Made by a program: the position numbers and the translations under genes. 64,000 nucleotides of DNA from Allochromatium palmeri (lineage in GTDB: Bacteria; Pseudomonadota; Gammaproteobacteria; Chromatiales; Chromatiaceae): positions 16,625-80,624 of the forward strand of contig NZ_WNKT01000013.1 of NCBI RefSeq assembly GCF_009720725.1, in the 5' to 3' direction. How positions within the stretch are numbered: the stretch's first letter is position 1; the number at the start of each line of letters is the position of its first letter. The notes beneath the pieces are model-generated. The model saw only the letters and a program-made list of their open reading frames with translations, was not told the DNA's origin and searched no databases. This document shows, in pieces, positions 53,726 through 62,615 of this stretch.

Positions 53726-54484
53726 ATGCTTCGAAGCCTTACCGCGTTGAAAGGCTATCGCCTGGTCGCAACCGATGGAGACATCGGCCACTGCAGCGAT
53801 TTTCTCTTCGACGACGAAGGATGGGCCGTGCGCTACATGGTCGCGAAGACCGGCCCCTGGCTCTTCGGACGCGAGGTTCTGGTCTCACCGACACACATTG
53901 AGCGCGCGAGCTGGGAGACGCAATCGATTCCGGTCAAACTGACATCCAAGCAGCTCGAAGAGAGCCCGCCGCTCGACACCGATGCGCCGGTCTCACGCCG
54001 CTACGAGCGGGCCTATCACGACTTTTTCGCGACGCCATACTATTGGATGGGCGCTGGTCTCTGGGGAAACTATGGGTATCCGGAGCTCTTGATTCCTCGG
54101 GAGCAACCAGAGGAACTCGCGGAGGAGCCTGCGGAGGAGGAAACTCACCTCAGGTCGGTCGACGAAGTCGCGGGCTATAGCATCCGCACGCTTGAGGATC
54201 GCAACGCCGGCCATGCGGTGGATTTCATCGTCGACGACGAAAGCTGGGCGATCCGCTACCTCGTGCTCGACACCTCGTACCTGCCGTTTTCCAAGAAGCT
54301 GCTGATCGCCAGCGACTGGATCTCCGACGTGGACTGGATCGACGGCGAACTGAAGCTCGATGTCGGAGCCGATCAACTTGAACACGCGCCGCCCTACGAT
54401 CCCGAAACCCTCATCAACGAGGAAGCGGAGACGGTGCTCTACGACTACTATGGCAGACCGCAGGCCAGACGCCGTTCGAGTTGA
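53726..54484 (+). CDS. Protein with two PRC-barrel domains
   Basis: 252 residues: two PRC-barrel beta domains (about 3-75 and 150-225) with the GY-R-L/I-V-A-T-x-D-G-x-I/A-G-x-x-x-D/F pattern (GYRLVATDGDIGHCSDFLFD and GYSIRTLEDRNAGHAVDFIV), joined by an acidic linker (EQPEELAEEPAEEETHL). PRC barrels occur in photosynthetic reaction-centre H subunits and RNA processing proteins; stand-alone doubles like this are common near stress genes and their role is unknown. GGAGG six bases before the ATG sets the start. A GC-rich hairpin follows the stop. Confidence 0.84.
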   Translation: MLRSLTALKGYRLVATDGDIGHCSDFLFDDEGWAVRYMVAKTGPWLFGREVLVSPTHIERASWETQSIPVKLTSKQLEESPPLDTDAPVSRRYERAYHDFFATPYYWMGAGLWGNYGYPELLIPREQPEELAEEPAEEETHLRSVDEVAGYSIRTLEDRNAGHAVDFIVDDESWAIRYLVLDTSYLPFSKKLLIASDWISDVDWIDGELKLDVGADQLEHAPPYDPETLINEEAETVLYDYYGRPQARRRSS

Positions 54485-54507
54485 TCCGACTGAGCTGGCC
54501 ATCTGGG

Positions 54508-54534
54508 GACGCTGGGGACACGTCCTCCAGCGTC
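54508..54534 (+). terminator. GC-rich hairpin after the PRC-barrel gene
   Basis: GACGCTGG (54508-54515) pairs perfectly with CCAGCGTC (54527-54534), 24 bases after the stop. No T tract follows, so it may act as a weak or Rho-assisted terminator or an mRNA-stabilising hairpin. Confidence 0.4.
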
Positions 54535-54635
54535 TGGAGTCCTTGCCGCTACCACCGGAGGTGTAATTGCACCGGTTGATCGGGTTCGACCCGGGTGATA
54601 TCCACCTATCCTACCGCCCGACAGCAGCCCTCGGA

Positions 54636-54728
54636 TCACTGAACGATCGGCAACGCTTCTGCCGTCCAACCGGGCATTCCACCGAGCGCGTTGAGCACTT
54701 CACGGTGGCCGCGTTGCTTCAGGACAAC
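54636..54728 (-). pseudogene. Rhodanese C-terminal remnant, second copy
   Basis: Minus strand reads VLKQRGHREVLNALGGMPGW then TAEALPIVQ and a stop, a diverged version of the end of the MBL-rhodanese protein (VLKRQGHKAVFNVLGGMTGW). No upstream rhodanese sequence remains. It is more diverged than the remnant at 11059, so it is unlikely to be a recent copy of the local gene. The spacer around it (54535-54926) holds no gene. Confidence 0.65.
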
Positions 54729-54926
54729 CATCTGCTGAGGAGACGATGCTCGCGCACACCGACGACACTCTGGCGGCCTTGCTCGGGATGCTGCTCACTT
54801 ATCTATAGCCGTTCGACGTGATTGCCAGACATCGTAGAGGCGGCTTCCAGCCGGCTCTATGCTTGTCATGCCAAATGGCTATACAGCAAATGCCGCACCA
54901 ACCCCGAACAAGGTCCTGGGCGGGGT

Positions 54927-57560
54927 TTAGCGTCCATCGTCAAACGCAGGTTTCGCCATCCCCTCCCCGCGCCGCAGGATGATCTCCTGCGTCGGATAGG
55001 CGAACTCCACGCCGGCTTCACGGAAGGCTCGGTAGATGGCCAGATTGATCGCCTGCTGGATATCCATATAGAGGGTGTAGTCGGCCCCCTGGACGTAATA
55101 GACGACCTCAAACGTGAGTGCGAAATCGGCGTACTCGAAGAAGTGGGCGCGATCGAAACGGGCGCGCTCCTGGCCCCGCACGATCGCCTCGATCATCGCC
55201 GGGATGCGCTCGAGCATCTCCGGCGGGGTCTGGTAGACGACGCCAAGTTTGAAGACCACGCGGCGCTCGCGCATGCGCTTGAAGTTGTGAATGCGGCTGT
55301 TGAGCAGCTCGGTATTGGACATGATGACCTGCTCGCCCGAGAGACTGCGGATCTGGGTGGTCTTGACGCCGATCTGCTCGATCACGCCCAGGGTATCGCC
55401 GGTGACGATGAAGTCGCCGACCCGAAAGGGCTTGTCGAGAATGATGGCCATGGAGCTGAAAACATCGGCCAGGATGTTCTGCACGGCAAAGGCGATGGCG
55501 ATGCCACCGACGCCAAGTGCCCCGATCAGCCCGGTGATGGGATAGTCGAAATGGGAGAGCACCGAAACCAGCACCAGCATCCAGATGCCGACCCGGGCGA
55601 AGAAGAGCATGAGGCCGAAGCCGGTGACCGCCGAGGGATCGATCCGCTCCCGGTGGCTGCGTTGACGCTGGATGAGATCGACCGCGCCGGCGCTGGCCCA
55701 GAGACCGACCTGGAGCCAGACCACCACGACCAGTACCGACCACAGCCAGCCCTCGAACCGACCCTGTGCCAGGCCGGAGGTCGCCATCGCTGCATAGAAG
55801 GCCACGGCCATGACGAAGAGCTGGCTGGTGTTGCGGATGAACGCCAGCACCAGCGCGCGCGGCGCCCGCCCGTCACCCCGCGCCGCGCTGGTCAGACGCG
55901 GCAGGACGCTGCGACGCAGTAGGATCTTGAAGAAGGACACGATGGCGAGGACGAAGACGAACACCAGCCCGCCCGTGACCATGTCCCGGAGATAGAAGCC
56001 CTGGTCCTGGAAGACGAAGAGTTCTTGATTCCACCAGCCGCGCAGATGCACCACGAGCGCGTCCAGGCGCTGAGCGAAGGTGCGCGTGCGCGCCGCGGCC
56101 GTCAGCTCCGCCCTGAATTGCTGGGCCAAGGCATGCAGCTGGTCCTCGAAGTCCAACAGCTCCTCGGCCAGTCCTTCCTGCCGGTCCAGGGCCGCCTGGC
56201 GCTGTTGGATGGCCGCGCGCATCTCCGGGTCGAGGCCCGACTGGCCAAGGCGCCGTACCAATGTCAGCCGTATGGATCGTAGCGCGTCGATCCTGGCCTG
56301 GACGTACTGGGTTTCTTCCGCGATCGCCGCAAGGATGGCGTCTGTGTCGCTCAGCCAACTGGCGGGCGCCGCTAGCGCAGTGTCCTGCATCAAGACATGG
56401 CGCCGCTTCCAGAGTGTGCGTGCCGAGCCAATGTCGGTGACGATCTGATTGAGGTATTCGATCCCTTGGCGCGCGGCCGCTAGCTCCGCCTCGCGCGCCG
56501 CAACTTGCTCCTGAAGGAGATCCTTGTCCTGCTCGGCCGTGGCGTGCCGCAGACGTCGGCGCGCCTCGAACAACGCCCCCTCGGCCGCATCGCTGGCCTC
56601 ATCAAAGGCCTCGATGCGTTCACGGGCGTCCTTCTCCCGCCCATCGAGCGCCTTGATCTGCTCATCCAAGGACGCCTGGGTGAAGACCAGATCTGCCTTC
56701 ACACGCTCGACCTTGGACGCCACCAGGCTCAGGCGCTGGCGGGCCAGGTCGTCTTGGCGCTGCGCCAACTCCAGCTCCGAGCGCGCCGCTTCCTGACGGA
56801 AATGCGCGGCAAGCACGTTCAGCCTGGCGCCCTCCAACCGACGCGTCAAGGCCGCTGAATCCGCACCGGCCTCGGCCTGCTCGACTTGGTCGCGGAGACG
56901 CCGTCGCCGTTCATTGGCCTGCGCAACCGTCTCGTCGGCGGCGGCGATCTGCTGTTGTGCCCTGAGCAGTGCCCGCTCGGCGGCTTCGGCTTCCTGCTCG
57001 CCCGAGCGCTGCTCGGAGCGAAATTGGTCCAAGAGCGTGATGCTGTAGGGCGGTTTGGTCGCCAGCCCCGTGTTCTCGAGTGCCGCGCGTTCTTCTTGCA
57101 GGTCCGTCAGTGCGTCCTGCGCCTCCTGAAGCCGACCGACCAAGGCGGCCCGACGCTGAACCTCGAGTCTCAAGGCCCGCAGTGGCGCGATTCTGGGGTC
57201 GGGCGTGACGGGCTTGTCCGCTGCGGACGGGACAGGGCCCTGCGCATCGCCCTGATCGGCCTTCTTGATCTCAGCGATTCGGGCGTCGATCAACGCAGAG
57301 GCGCGCTCGAAGTCCTCCGCCGTTTCGAGTGGAACACCAAGGCCGGCCAGTCCGACGCGCGCCGGATCGATCCCGGTTTCGGAGTCGGGCGCCTCTGGCG
57401 CGGCGGCGGGCGTCTCGGCTGACGTGGTCGGTGCCGCCTCGGCGCTCGTCTCGACGCCGCCATCTGTGGATATCTTCGCGGTGGCCTCGGCGTGCAGCTC
57501 GGGAGCCATCGTGAACAGAGCGAGGGCGAGCAACAAGAAGGCAACGCGCTGAGGGTACAT
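54927..57560 (-). CDS. MscS-family mechanosensitive channel with long periplasmic coiled-coil (MscK-like)
   Basis: 877 residues. Signal peptide (1-24, VAFLLLALALFTMAPELHA), an Ala/Pro-rich spacer, then a ~430-residue periplasmic region dominated by coiled coil (QEERAALENT, ARREAELAAA and RLRDQVEQAEAGADSAA stretches), several transmembrane helices from ~490, and a C-terminal MscS core. The pore segment is LGVGGIAIAFAVQNILADVF, followed by the beta domain (FRVGDFIVTGDTLGVIEQIG). It releases solutes on hypo-osmotic shock. GGAGA seven bases before the ATG at 57560. A copy of its 3' end is at 40981. It fits with TrkH/TrkA and mnh as an osmotic and ion module. Confidence 0.88.
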   Translation of the reverse strand: MYPQRVAFLLLALALFTMAPELHAEATAKISTDGGVETSAEAAPTTSAETPAAAPEAPDSETGIDPARVGLAGLGVPLETAEDFERASALIDARIAEIKKADQGDAQGPVPSAADKPVTPDPRIAPLRALRLEVQRRAALVGRLQEAQDALTDLQEERAALENTGLATKPPYSITLLDQFRSEQRSGEQEAEAAERALLRAQQQIAAADETVAQANERRRRLRDQVEQAEAGADSAALTRRLEGARLNVLAAHFRQEAARSELELAQRQDDLARQRLSLVASKVERVKADLVFTQASLDEQIKALDGREKDARERIEAFDEASDAAEGALFEARRRLRHATAEQDKDLLQEQVAAREAELAAARQGIEYLNQIVTDIGSARTLWKRRHVLMQDTALAAPASWLSDTDAILAAIAEETQYVQARIDALRSIRLTLVRRLGQSGLDPEMRAAIQQRQAALDRQEGLAEELLDFEDQLHALAQQFRAELTAAARTRTFAQRLDALVVHLRGWWNQELFVFQDQGFYLRDMVTGGLVFVFVLAIVSFFKILLRRSVLPRLTSAARGDGRAPRALVLAFIRNTSQLFVMAVAFYAAMATSGLAQGRFEGWLWSVLVVVVWLQVGLWASAGAVDLIQRQRSHRERIDPSAVTGFGLMLFFARVGIWMLVLVSVLSHFDYPITGLIGALGVGGIAIAFAVQNILADVFSSMAIILDKPFRVGDFIVTGDTLGVIEQIGVKTTQIRSLSGEQVIMSNTELLNSRIHNFKRMRERRVVFKLGVVYQTPPEMLERIPAMIEAIVRGQERARFDRAHFFEYADFALTFEVVYYVQGADYTLYMDIQQAINLAIYRAFREAGVEFAYPTQEIILRRGEGMAKPAFDDGR

Positions 57561-57670
57561 CGGCGATCTCCAGAACGGGTAATGGGATGGGCCGCGGGCA
57601 ACGGCCATGAAAAGAAGGGTGAGGTGGCGAAGGGCTGCGGGCGCCGTCGCGGATCGAGCACCAGCCTGAA

Positions 57671-57898
57671 CGACGGCCGACGCAACCCCGACGTCCTTCG
57701 GCTTAAGCACCCTGGATGCCAGGATGCCCCGCATGGGTGGCCAGGCATCGATATGCGAACTGAAGAGACCTTCCTCGTAAGGACCTTGATGGGACAGCGA
57801 CGGTGGAGAGGACCAGCGACAGCGCCATCGATCGGGGCATTTCAACCGTTTCGGCTTCAATTGCACCGCTGGGTCATGCGCGGAGAGGGGGAGATCGC
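57671..57898. repeat. 226-bp direct repeat, copy 2
   Basis: Second copy of the repeat at 48081. It lies between the divergent MscS and trkH genes. Immediately before it (57630-57665) is a ~37-base stretch resembling mnhE (coding LVLDPRRR on the minus strand), so this spacer is itself a patchwork. No gene is encoded. Confidence 0.8.
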
Positions 57899-58006
57899 GT
57901 GCTTCAAGCGACGGCAGGCAATTTGCTTTGTTCAGAGATGGGCTGAGACCGCCATCCACCCCGACCACTCGCACCACCACGCCCGAGGTCAAACGAGACA
58001 CGCCGA

Positions 58007-59464
58007 ATGAAACAGGCCGCCTATCTCATGCGCGCCGTGCGCCCGACGCTCCTGCTCGGCCTGATCGGGCGTCTGCTGATGACACTAGCGGCGCTCGGGG
58101 TTGCCCCGGTGCTGGCGTCGTTCCTCAACGACTATTCCCCTTTGATGTGGCGTCTGGCCGCGACGAGCGCCCTCTTGGGCGCAGCGGGCTGGCCGCTCGC
58201 CAAGCTGCACCGAGGGGCAGACATTCAATGGAACGAGGCGCTCAGCATCACCGGGCTGGCCTTCGTCCTGGCGCCGCTGATCATGGTCTGGCCGCTCGTC
58301 GGCATCGACATCGCGCCGATCGATGCCTGGTTCGAGAGCGTGTCCGCCGTGACCACGACCGGCCTCACGACGCTGCGCGGCATGGCGCAGCGACCGGCCG
58401 ATTTCCTGTTCCTCAGGGCCTGGATGCAATGGTACGGGGGGCTCGGCATCGCGGCGCTCACGGTGGCGCTAATCATGCGCCACCACGCCGGTGCGCGGCG
58501 GCTGCTGGAGACCACCGGCGAATCGCTCACCGAAGCGGGTGCCCGTGAGCATGCGCGGCGCGTCTTCGTGGTCTATGCGGCACTCACACTGCTCGCGGTC
58601 GCCGCGGCCTGGACGAGCGGTCTCGCTCCCTTCTCCGCGCTGGTCCACGGACTCGCGGCGGTCGCGACGGGGGGATTCGCCATCTCCGACCAGAACATCG
58701 CACTGCTGCCCTCGGCGGCGGTCGCGGTGCTCAGTCTCATCTGCATCGCGGCCGCCATCAGTCTGCCCCTGTACGCCCGGCTGCCGCGACGCGGCCCACG
58801 CGCCCTGCTCGGCGAGCCGGAGGTACGCGCGCTCTTCATCGCCATCCTGACCACCTCCACCCTGCTCGCGGCGATCACCGTGACGCACAGCGATCTCGCC
58901 TGGTGGCCCGCCGTCGCCGACGCCTTGGTGCTCGGCGTCTCGGCGCAGACCGACACCGGATTCAGCACCACCGACGTGGCCGCCCTGCCCCCCGCGGCAC
59001 AGTTGGTCCTCATGGTCTCGATGGCGATCGGCGGCTGCACCGGCTCGACCGCGGGCGGCATCAAGTTGATCCGGCTGCTGATCCTGCTCCGGCTGATCCA
59101 GGTCGCGCTGCAACGCACCGCCGCCTCGGAGCGAGCGGTCCTGGTGGTGCGCGTCGGCGGCGACCGGGTCGAGCCCGACATGATCGCCGGCGCCCTGCAG
59201 CTGCTCGGTCTCTGGGCGTTGGTGCTGCTGCTGTCCTGGATGGTCTTCCTGACGCAAGGTCAGCCGCCGATGGCCAGCCTCTTCGAGGTGGTCTCGGCCA
59301 CGTCCAACGCCGGCCTCTCGGCCGGACTCACCGGACCCGACATGGCCCCATGGCTGAAGCTCGTGCTGACGGCCGACATGTTGTTCGGCCGCGTCGAGAT
59401 CCTGGCCCTGTTGGTCGTGCTCTACCCACCCACCTGGATCGGAAGGAGGCGCGCATCGCCATGA
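58007..59464 (+). CDS. trkH: Trk potassium uptake transmembrane subunit TrkH-like
   Basis: 485 residues, four M-P-M repeats typical of K+ uptake superfamily proteins. Selectivity-filter-like loops are visible near VSAVTTTGLTTL, VATGGFAIS, QTDTGFSTTD and SATSNAGLS, each with the key Gly; the gating loop region GGCTGSTAGGIKLIR is well conserved. It imports K+ into the cytoplasm, needing a TrkA regulator, which is encoded next with a 4-base overlap. Supplies turgor control with MscS. Confidence 0.9.
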   Translation: MKQAAYLMRAVRPTLLLGLIGRLLMTLAALGVAPVLASFLNDYSPLMWRLAATSALLGAAGWPLAKLHRGADIQWNEALSITGLAFVLAPLIMVWPLVGIDIAPIDAWFESVSAVTTTGLTTLRGMAQRPADFLFLRAWMQWYGGLGIAALTVALIMRHHAGARRLLETTGESLTEAGAREHARRVFVVYAALTLLAVAAAWTSGLAPFSALVHGLAAVATGGFAISDQNIALLPSAAVAVLSLICIAAAISLPLYARLPRRGPRALLGEPEVRALFIAILTTSTLLAAITVTHSDLAWWPAVADALVLGVSAQTDTGFSTTDVAALPPAAQLVLMVSMAIGGCTGSTAGGIKLIRLLILLRLIQVALQRTAASERAVLVVRVGGDRVEPDMIAGALQLLGLWALVLLLSWMVFLTQGQPPMASLFEVVSATSNAGLSAGLTGPDMAPWLKLVLTADMLFGRVEILALLVVLYPPTWIGRRRASP

Positions 59465-60123
59465 GAACCGCATTCATCGGCACCAGCTCACTGACCCTGT
59501 CCACGGCCGAGACGCTGCTCGAGGCCGGACACGAAGTCATCATCATCGAACGCGACCGCGACCGTATCGAGACCCTCGCCGATCAGCTCGACGCCGGCTT
59601 CATCCATGGCGACGGCACCGCGCCGGATGTGCTGAGCGATGCCGAGCCCGAGAACACCGACGTGCTCTTCTGTCTGCTCGAGAGCGACCAGACCAACATC
59701 CTGGCCAGCCTGATCGGGCGTTCGCTCGGTTTCAAGCGTGTCGTGCCGCGGGTCAATAATCCCCAATTCCAGCGCATCTGCACCGAACTCGGCCTCGAGG
59801 ACAGCGTGATGCCCAACCGCGCGGTGGCTTCGCATCTGATGGGACTGCTGAGCGGCGAGAAATCGCTGGAGCTGTCGTCGCTGATCCGAGGCGACGCGGC
59901 GGTGTTCGATTTCATCGCCGGCGACGCCGATGCCGGCCCCATCGAGGCACTGGCCTTGCCGGACCGTTGCCGCATCATCTGCCTCTATCGCGACGAGACC
60001 TTTCTGCTGCCCGAGGGGGTATCCGAAGTGCAGGCCGGCGACGCGGTCATCCTGATTGCCCACCAGGACAACATTGATAGGCTGCGTCAGCGTTGGCCCG
60101 CGGAAACCGAGGAGCGCCCTTGA
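59461..60123 (+). CDS. trkA: TrkA-like K+ channel regulatory subunit (RCK)
   Basis: 220 residues: RCK_N NAD(H)/nucleotide-binding domain (IGTSSLTLSTAETLLEAGHE with an altered glycine loop, STS instead of GxGxxG, then IIIERD as the acidic end) and a C-terminal RCK_C domain (about 135-215). This is half the length of E. coli TrkA, which has two copies, so it may act as a dimer/tetramer ring on TrkH. The weak nucleotide loop suggests altered ligand preference. ATGA overlap with trkH ensures balanced synthesis. Confidence 0.87.
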   Translation: MRTAFIGTSSLTLSTAETLLEAGHEVIIIERDRDRIETLADQLDAGFIHGDGTAPDVLSDAEPENTDVLFCLLESDQTNILASLIGRSLGFKRVVPRVNNPQFQRICTELGLEDSVMPNRAVASHLMGLLSGEKSLELSSLIRGDAAVFDFIAGDADAGPIEALALPDRCRIICLYRDETFLLPEGVSEVQAGDAVILIAHQDNIDRLRQRWPAETEERP

Positions 60124-60204
60124 GCCAGGCGGTCCATCGACCGGCGCAAGGGTGACACCGAGACGGATCCGCAGCAACACAGCATGAGCGCAACGGGTAG
60201 GCGC

Positions 60205-60912
60205 CTAATCGGCCGAAGGCGCGAGCGGCAGCTCAAGGGTCGCGCTGTCGTTGGTCAGGGTCAGGGTGCCGCCGCTCTCACGGGCGGCACGCTCCGCCGC
60301 CAAGGCCATGAGCTGAAAATCGGCACGCTCGCCGGGGATCTCGGGGGGCTGCCGGCCCTCGGCAGTGAGACGCAGGGTGAGGCTCGCGGCACCCGCTCGG
60401 CACTCGAGGACCGGCCGATGGGCGCAGACGCCGTTGCAGTCGGTGCCGATACCAATGAGCCGCAGACAGTGCACGAGGGCCGCCTCGAAGCTATCGCGCT
60501 CGACCTGCACCTCCCGTCCATCGCCGCTGGTCGGTGCGATCTCGCCGTCGATCGAGACGACCCGACCGCCGTAGGTCTGCACGATCCTAGCGGCCAAGAT
60601 GGCCGCGTCGACGCGCTCGGCGGGACCGTCGCCGAACCGCGTCGAACGCACCGTGTCACTGAGCTCGGTGGACAGGGTCGAGGCCGCACCGAGCAAGCGC
60701 TGGAGTCGCTCGCGCTGGACTCGATCACCGAGTAGATCCAGCTGCAGGGTCTCGGAGATCAACTTGACCACGCTCAAGGGCGTGCGCAGGCGATGGGCCT
60801 GTTGGCGGGCCTGCTCGGCGAGCAGTGAGCGACGCTCCAGATCGGCGAGACGCTCGCGCTCCAGATCGAGCGGCAAGGCGGTCGGAGCGGAGGGCGCGAT
60901 TGTTGACGACAT
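60205..60912 (-). CDS. Orphan histidine-kinase-like protein with a degenerate ATPase domain
   Basis: 235 residues. A HisKA dimerisation/H-box domain is clear (H40 in QQAHRLRTPLSVVKLISETL), but the following HATPase lacks recognisable N, G1 (DxGxG) and G2 boxes; only the overall length and the final beta strands (GGTLTLTNDSATLELPL) remain. No sensor or membrane segment. It may be a decayed kinase or a phosphotransfer-like protein using H40, which would need a separate kinase. The ATG at 60912 has a weak ribosome-binding site. Confidence 0.6.
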   Translation of the reverse strand: MSSTIAPSAPTALPLDLERERLADLERRSLLAEQARQQAHRLRTPLSVVKLISETLQLDLLGDRVQRERLQRLLGAASTLSTELSDTVRSTRFGDGPAERVDAAILAARIVQTYGGRVVSIDGEIAPTSGDGREVQVERDSFEAALVHCLRLIGIGTDCNGVCAHRPVLECRAGAASLTLRLTAEGRQPPEIPGERADFQLMALAAERAARESGGTLTLTNDSATLELPLAPSAD

Positions 60913-61257
60913 AAGGATTACCGGCCGTTGGCAGCACGTCTTGGTGGACCGAATGGATCGAGCCGCCGGTGCCGCCTGCTCGACCGCACCTCCAACCCAT
61001 GTCCAACAGGTCGTTCGTGTGAACTCTCTTGCCGAGACAATTTAAAGCAAAGAGCAAGCCAATTTTTGGTTCCGTAGCCTGATGCCAGCGCTACCGATCG
61101 TCTCCCAGAATCGACTCGTCATCGGCTCATCCACCTCCAGGACAGGAATGGTGGATTTGCACCCCGAATGGGGTATCTCCCGCGTGCCACGGCGGCCAGG
61201 ACTCAACACGACCACTGGCGGATGCCGTTGCCATTGACTGCGCGGCACACTCAGAAG
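60913..61257. other. Gene-free spacer leading into a reductase remnant
   Basis: About 345 bases without a supported gene. A direct short phrase GTGGATTTGCACCCCGAATGGG near 61152 and scattered AT runs are the only notable features. It ends where similarity to the reductase gene at 52961 begins. Confidence 0.35.
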
Positions 61258-61398
61258 GTCGACGCCTTCAACGCCGCGCACATCCACGGCCTGGACCAGT
61301 CCTTCTATGTCTGCGGACCACCAGGCTTTGTCGAGTCGATCAACACGCACCTGCTGAGCCTGGGCGTGCACCCGGATCGGCTGGTCTACGAGTGCTGA
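61258..61398 (+). pseudogene. Ferredoxin reductase-like C-terminal remnant
   Basis: Reads VDAFNAAHIHGLDQSFYVCG then PPGFVESINTHLLSLGVHPD, the last ~45 residues of a protein very close to the reductase at 52961 (FYVCGPQGFVESINAHLLSLG), including the stop at the same place. The FAD domain and NAD-binding start are absent. Identity at DNA level is about 88 percent over 120 bases, so the copy came from this gene or a close paralog. Confidence 0.75.
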
Positions 61399-61455
61399 TG
61401 AAGACCGCCACGGCGCTGTTGCGCGTCCCGTGGATGCCGCATGCCCCCTATGCCG

Positions 61456-62502
61456 CTATCGCCCGAAGACGAGTACAGCGAGCCCGAGGAGATAGAAGCA
61501 CAGCACGGCGACACTCTCGAAACCGATGTTGGCGACACCGCGCCGCTCACGGCGGATCAGCCCCAGCAACAGGACGGCGGTGAGCAGAATCGAAAGACTG
61601 ATGAGGAACTGGGACTGCATTCCCATCGCGTGATAGATCGAGCCCTCGCGATAGGCCGCGTCGGCAAAGACCAGGAAGAGCACGTCGAAGGTGTTGCCGC
61701 CAATGATGCCACCCACGGCCAGCGTCAAAGCGCCCTGACGTACCGCTGCGACCGCCGTGACCAGTTCCGGCAGCGAGGTCGCGGTCGCGGTGAAGAGGCT
61801 CCCGACCAGGGTTTCGGAGAGACCCGTGTGCCGCACCAGCGCCAGGCCGGCGATCCCGACCAGCCAGCCGGCGACGCCAACCACGGCGACACTGGCCGCG
61901 AATCCCAACCACAGACGCCGCGCACCGCCCTGTCTCACCAGGGACGTCTTGGGCTGGTCCTCCAGCGTGTCTCGGGTCCGAACCGGTCGCCAGCCCGGGA
62001 CATCGCGACTCTCTGCAGCGATGCGCAGACCGAAAACGTAGATCGCGAGCAGCAGGAAGGAGACCGGGTGCAGGCCAAGCAGGGTGAGACTCGGCCCGTT
62101 GGCGGCCATGAGCGGCAGGGCCAGGAGCCCGCACAACAGGGCGGCGTTGATGAGATTCGGCACCGAGGCCGCCGCGTGTTCCAGATTCGCACGCCGGTGC
62201 GCGAGGTCGGCGGCGACGAGAAAGACCGTCTGCACGGCGATACCGCCGACGGCATTGCCGACGGCCAGTTCTGCATGCCCGGATGCGGCCGCGGTGACAG
62301 AGGCGACGATCCCGGGAAAGGAGGTGCTCGCCCCGAGCAGGACGGCCCCGAAGACCGCCTCGCCCAGCCCGGTCAGATCCGCGAGCGCGTCGGCGAATCG
62401 CGTGAGCTTCACCCCGACGGCTGCTATGACAGCGGCGCCGAGGACGAAGAGGATCAGGGTTGTGGTGAGTGACAGTTCAGTCAAACGGCCTCCCAACCGC
62501 AT
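61456..62502 (-). CDS. Calcium/cation antiporter (CaCA superfamily)
   Basis: 348 residues with about 10-11 transmembrane helices and the two conserved alpha repeats: GASTSFPGIVASVTAAASGH near residue 58 and TATATSLPELVTAVAAVRQG near 248, each followed by a G-N/G-G-N-x-x-D/Q segment (AVGGIIGGNTFD). It exchanges cytoplasmic Ca2+ or another cation for Na+ or H+. The annotated ATG at 62502 has only a marginal GGAG; a TTG at 62484 with GGGAGG five bases upstream is an attractive alternative start. The 5' end is overlapped by the PfpI-like remnant. Confidence 0.87.
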   Translation of the reverse strand: MRLGGRLTELSLTTTLILFVLGAAVIAAVGVKLTRFADALADLTGLGEAVFGAVLLGASTSFPGIVASVTAAASGHAELAVGNAVGGIAVQTVFLVAADLAHRRANLEHAAASVPNLINAALLCGLLALPLMAANGPSLTLLGLHPVSFLLLAIYVFGLRIAAESRDVPGWRPVRTRDTLEDQPKTSLVRQGGARRLWLGFAASVAVVGVAGWLVGIAGLALVRHTGLSETLVGSLFTATATSLPELVTAVAAVRQGALTLAVGGIIGGNTFDVLFLVFADAAYREGSIYHAMGMQSQFLISLSILLTAVLLLGLIRRERRGVANIGFESVAVLCFYLLGLAVLVFGR

Positions 62503-62587
62503 CCGCTCCAGCCGCGTTCAGTGCCGCCACGGGATCGAATAGCTCGCTGTCTTCGAAGTCATGTGCGCGGATGGTCAGTGCACGCAT
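62477..62587 (-). pseudogene. DJ-1/PfpI family N-terminal remnant
   Basis: 36 codons reading MRALTIRAHDFEDSELFDPV then AALNAAGADAVGRPFD and a TGA. This is the first strand and helix of DJ-1/PfpI proteins (compare the typical ALILTxDGFEDSEL start). The nucleophile-elbow Cys and the rest of the ~170-residue domain are missing. The truncated end overlaps the start of the CaCA antiporter gene, which may now borrow its promoter and leader. Confidence 0.65.
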
Positions 62588-62615
62588 TGCGATGCTCCTT
62601 GGGTTGAAGGTCGTT

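Noticed and set aside
61258..61290. Similarity of the reductase remnant to the DUF2189 segment QKVDAFNA
   Set aside because: The short match is better explained by normal divergence of the reductase sequence (IDAAFLAAHI to VDAFNAAHI).
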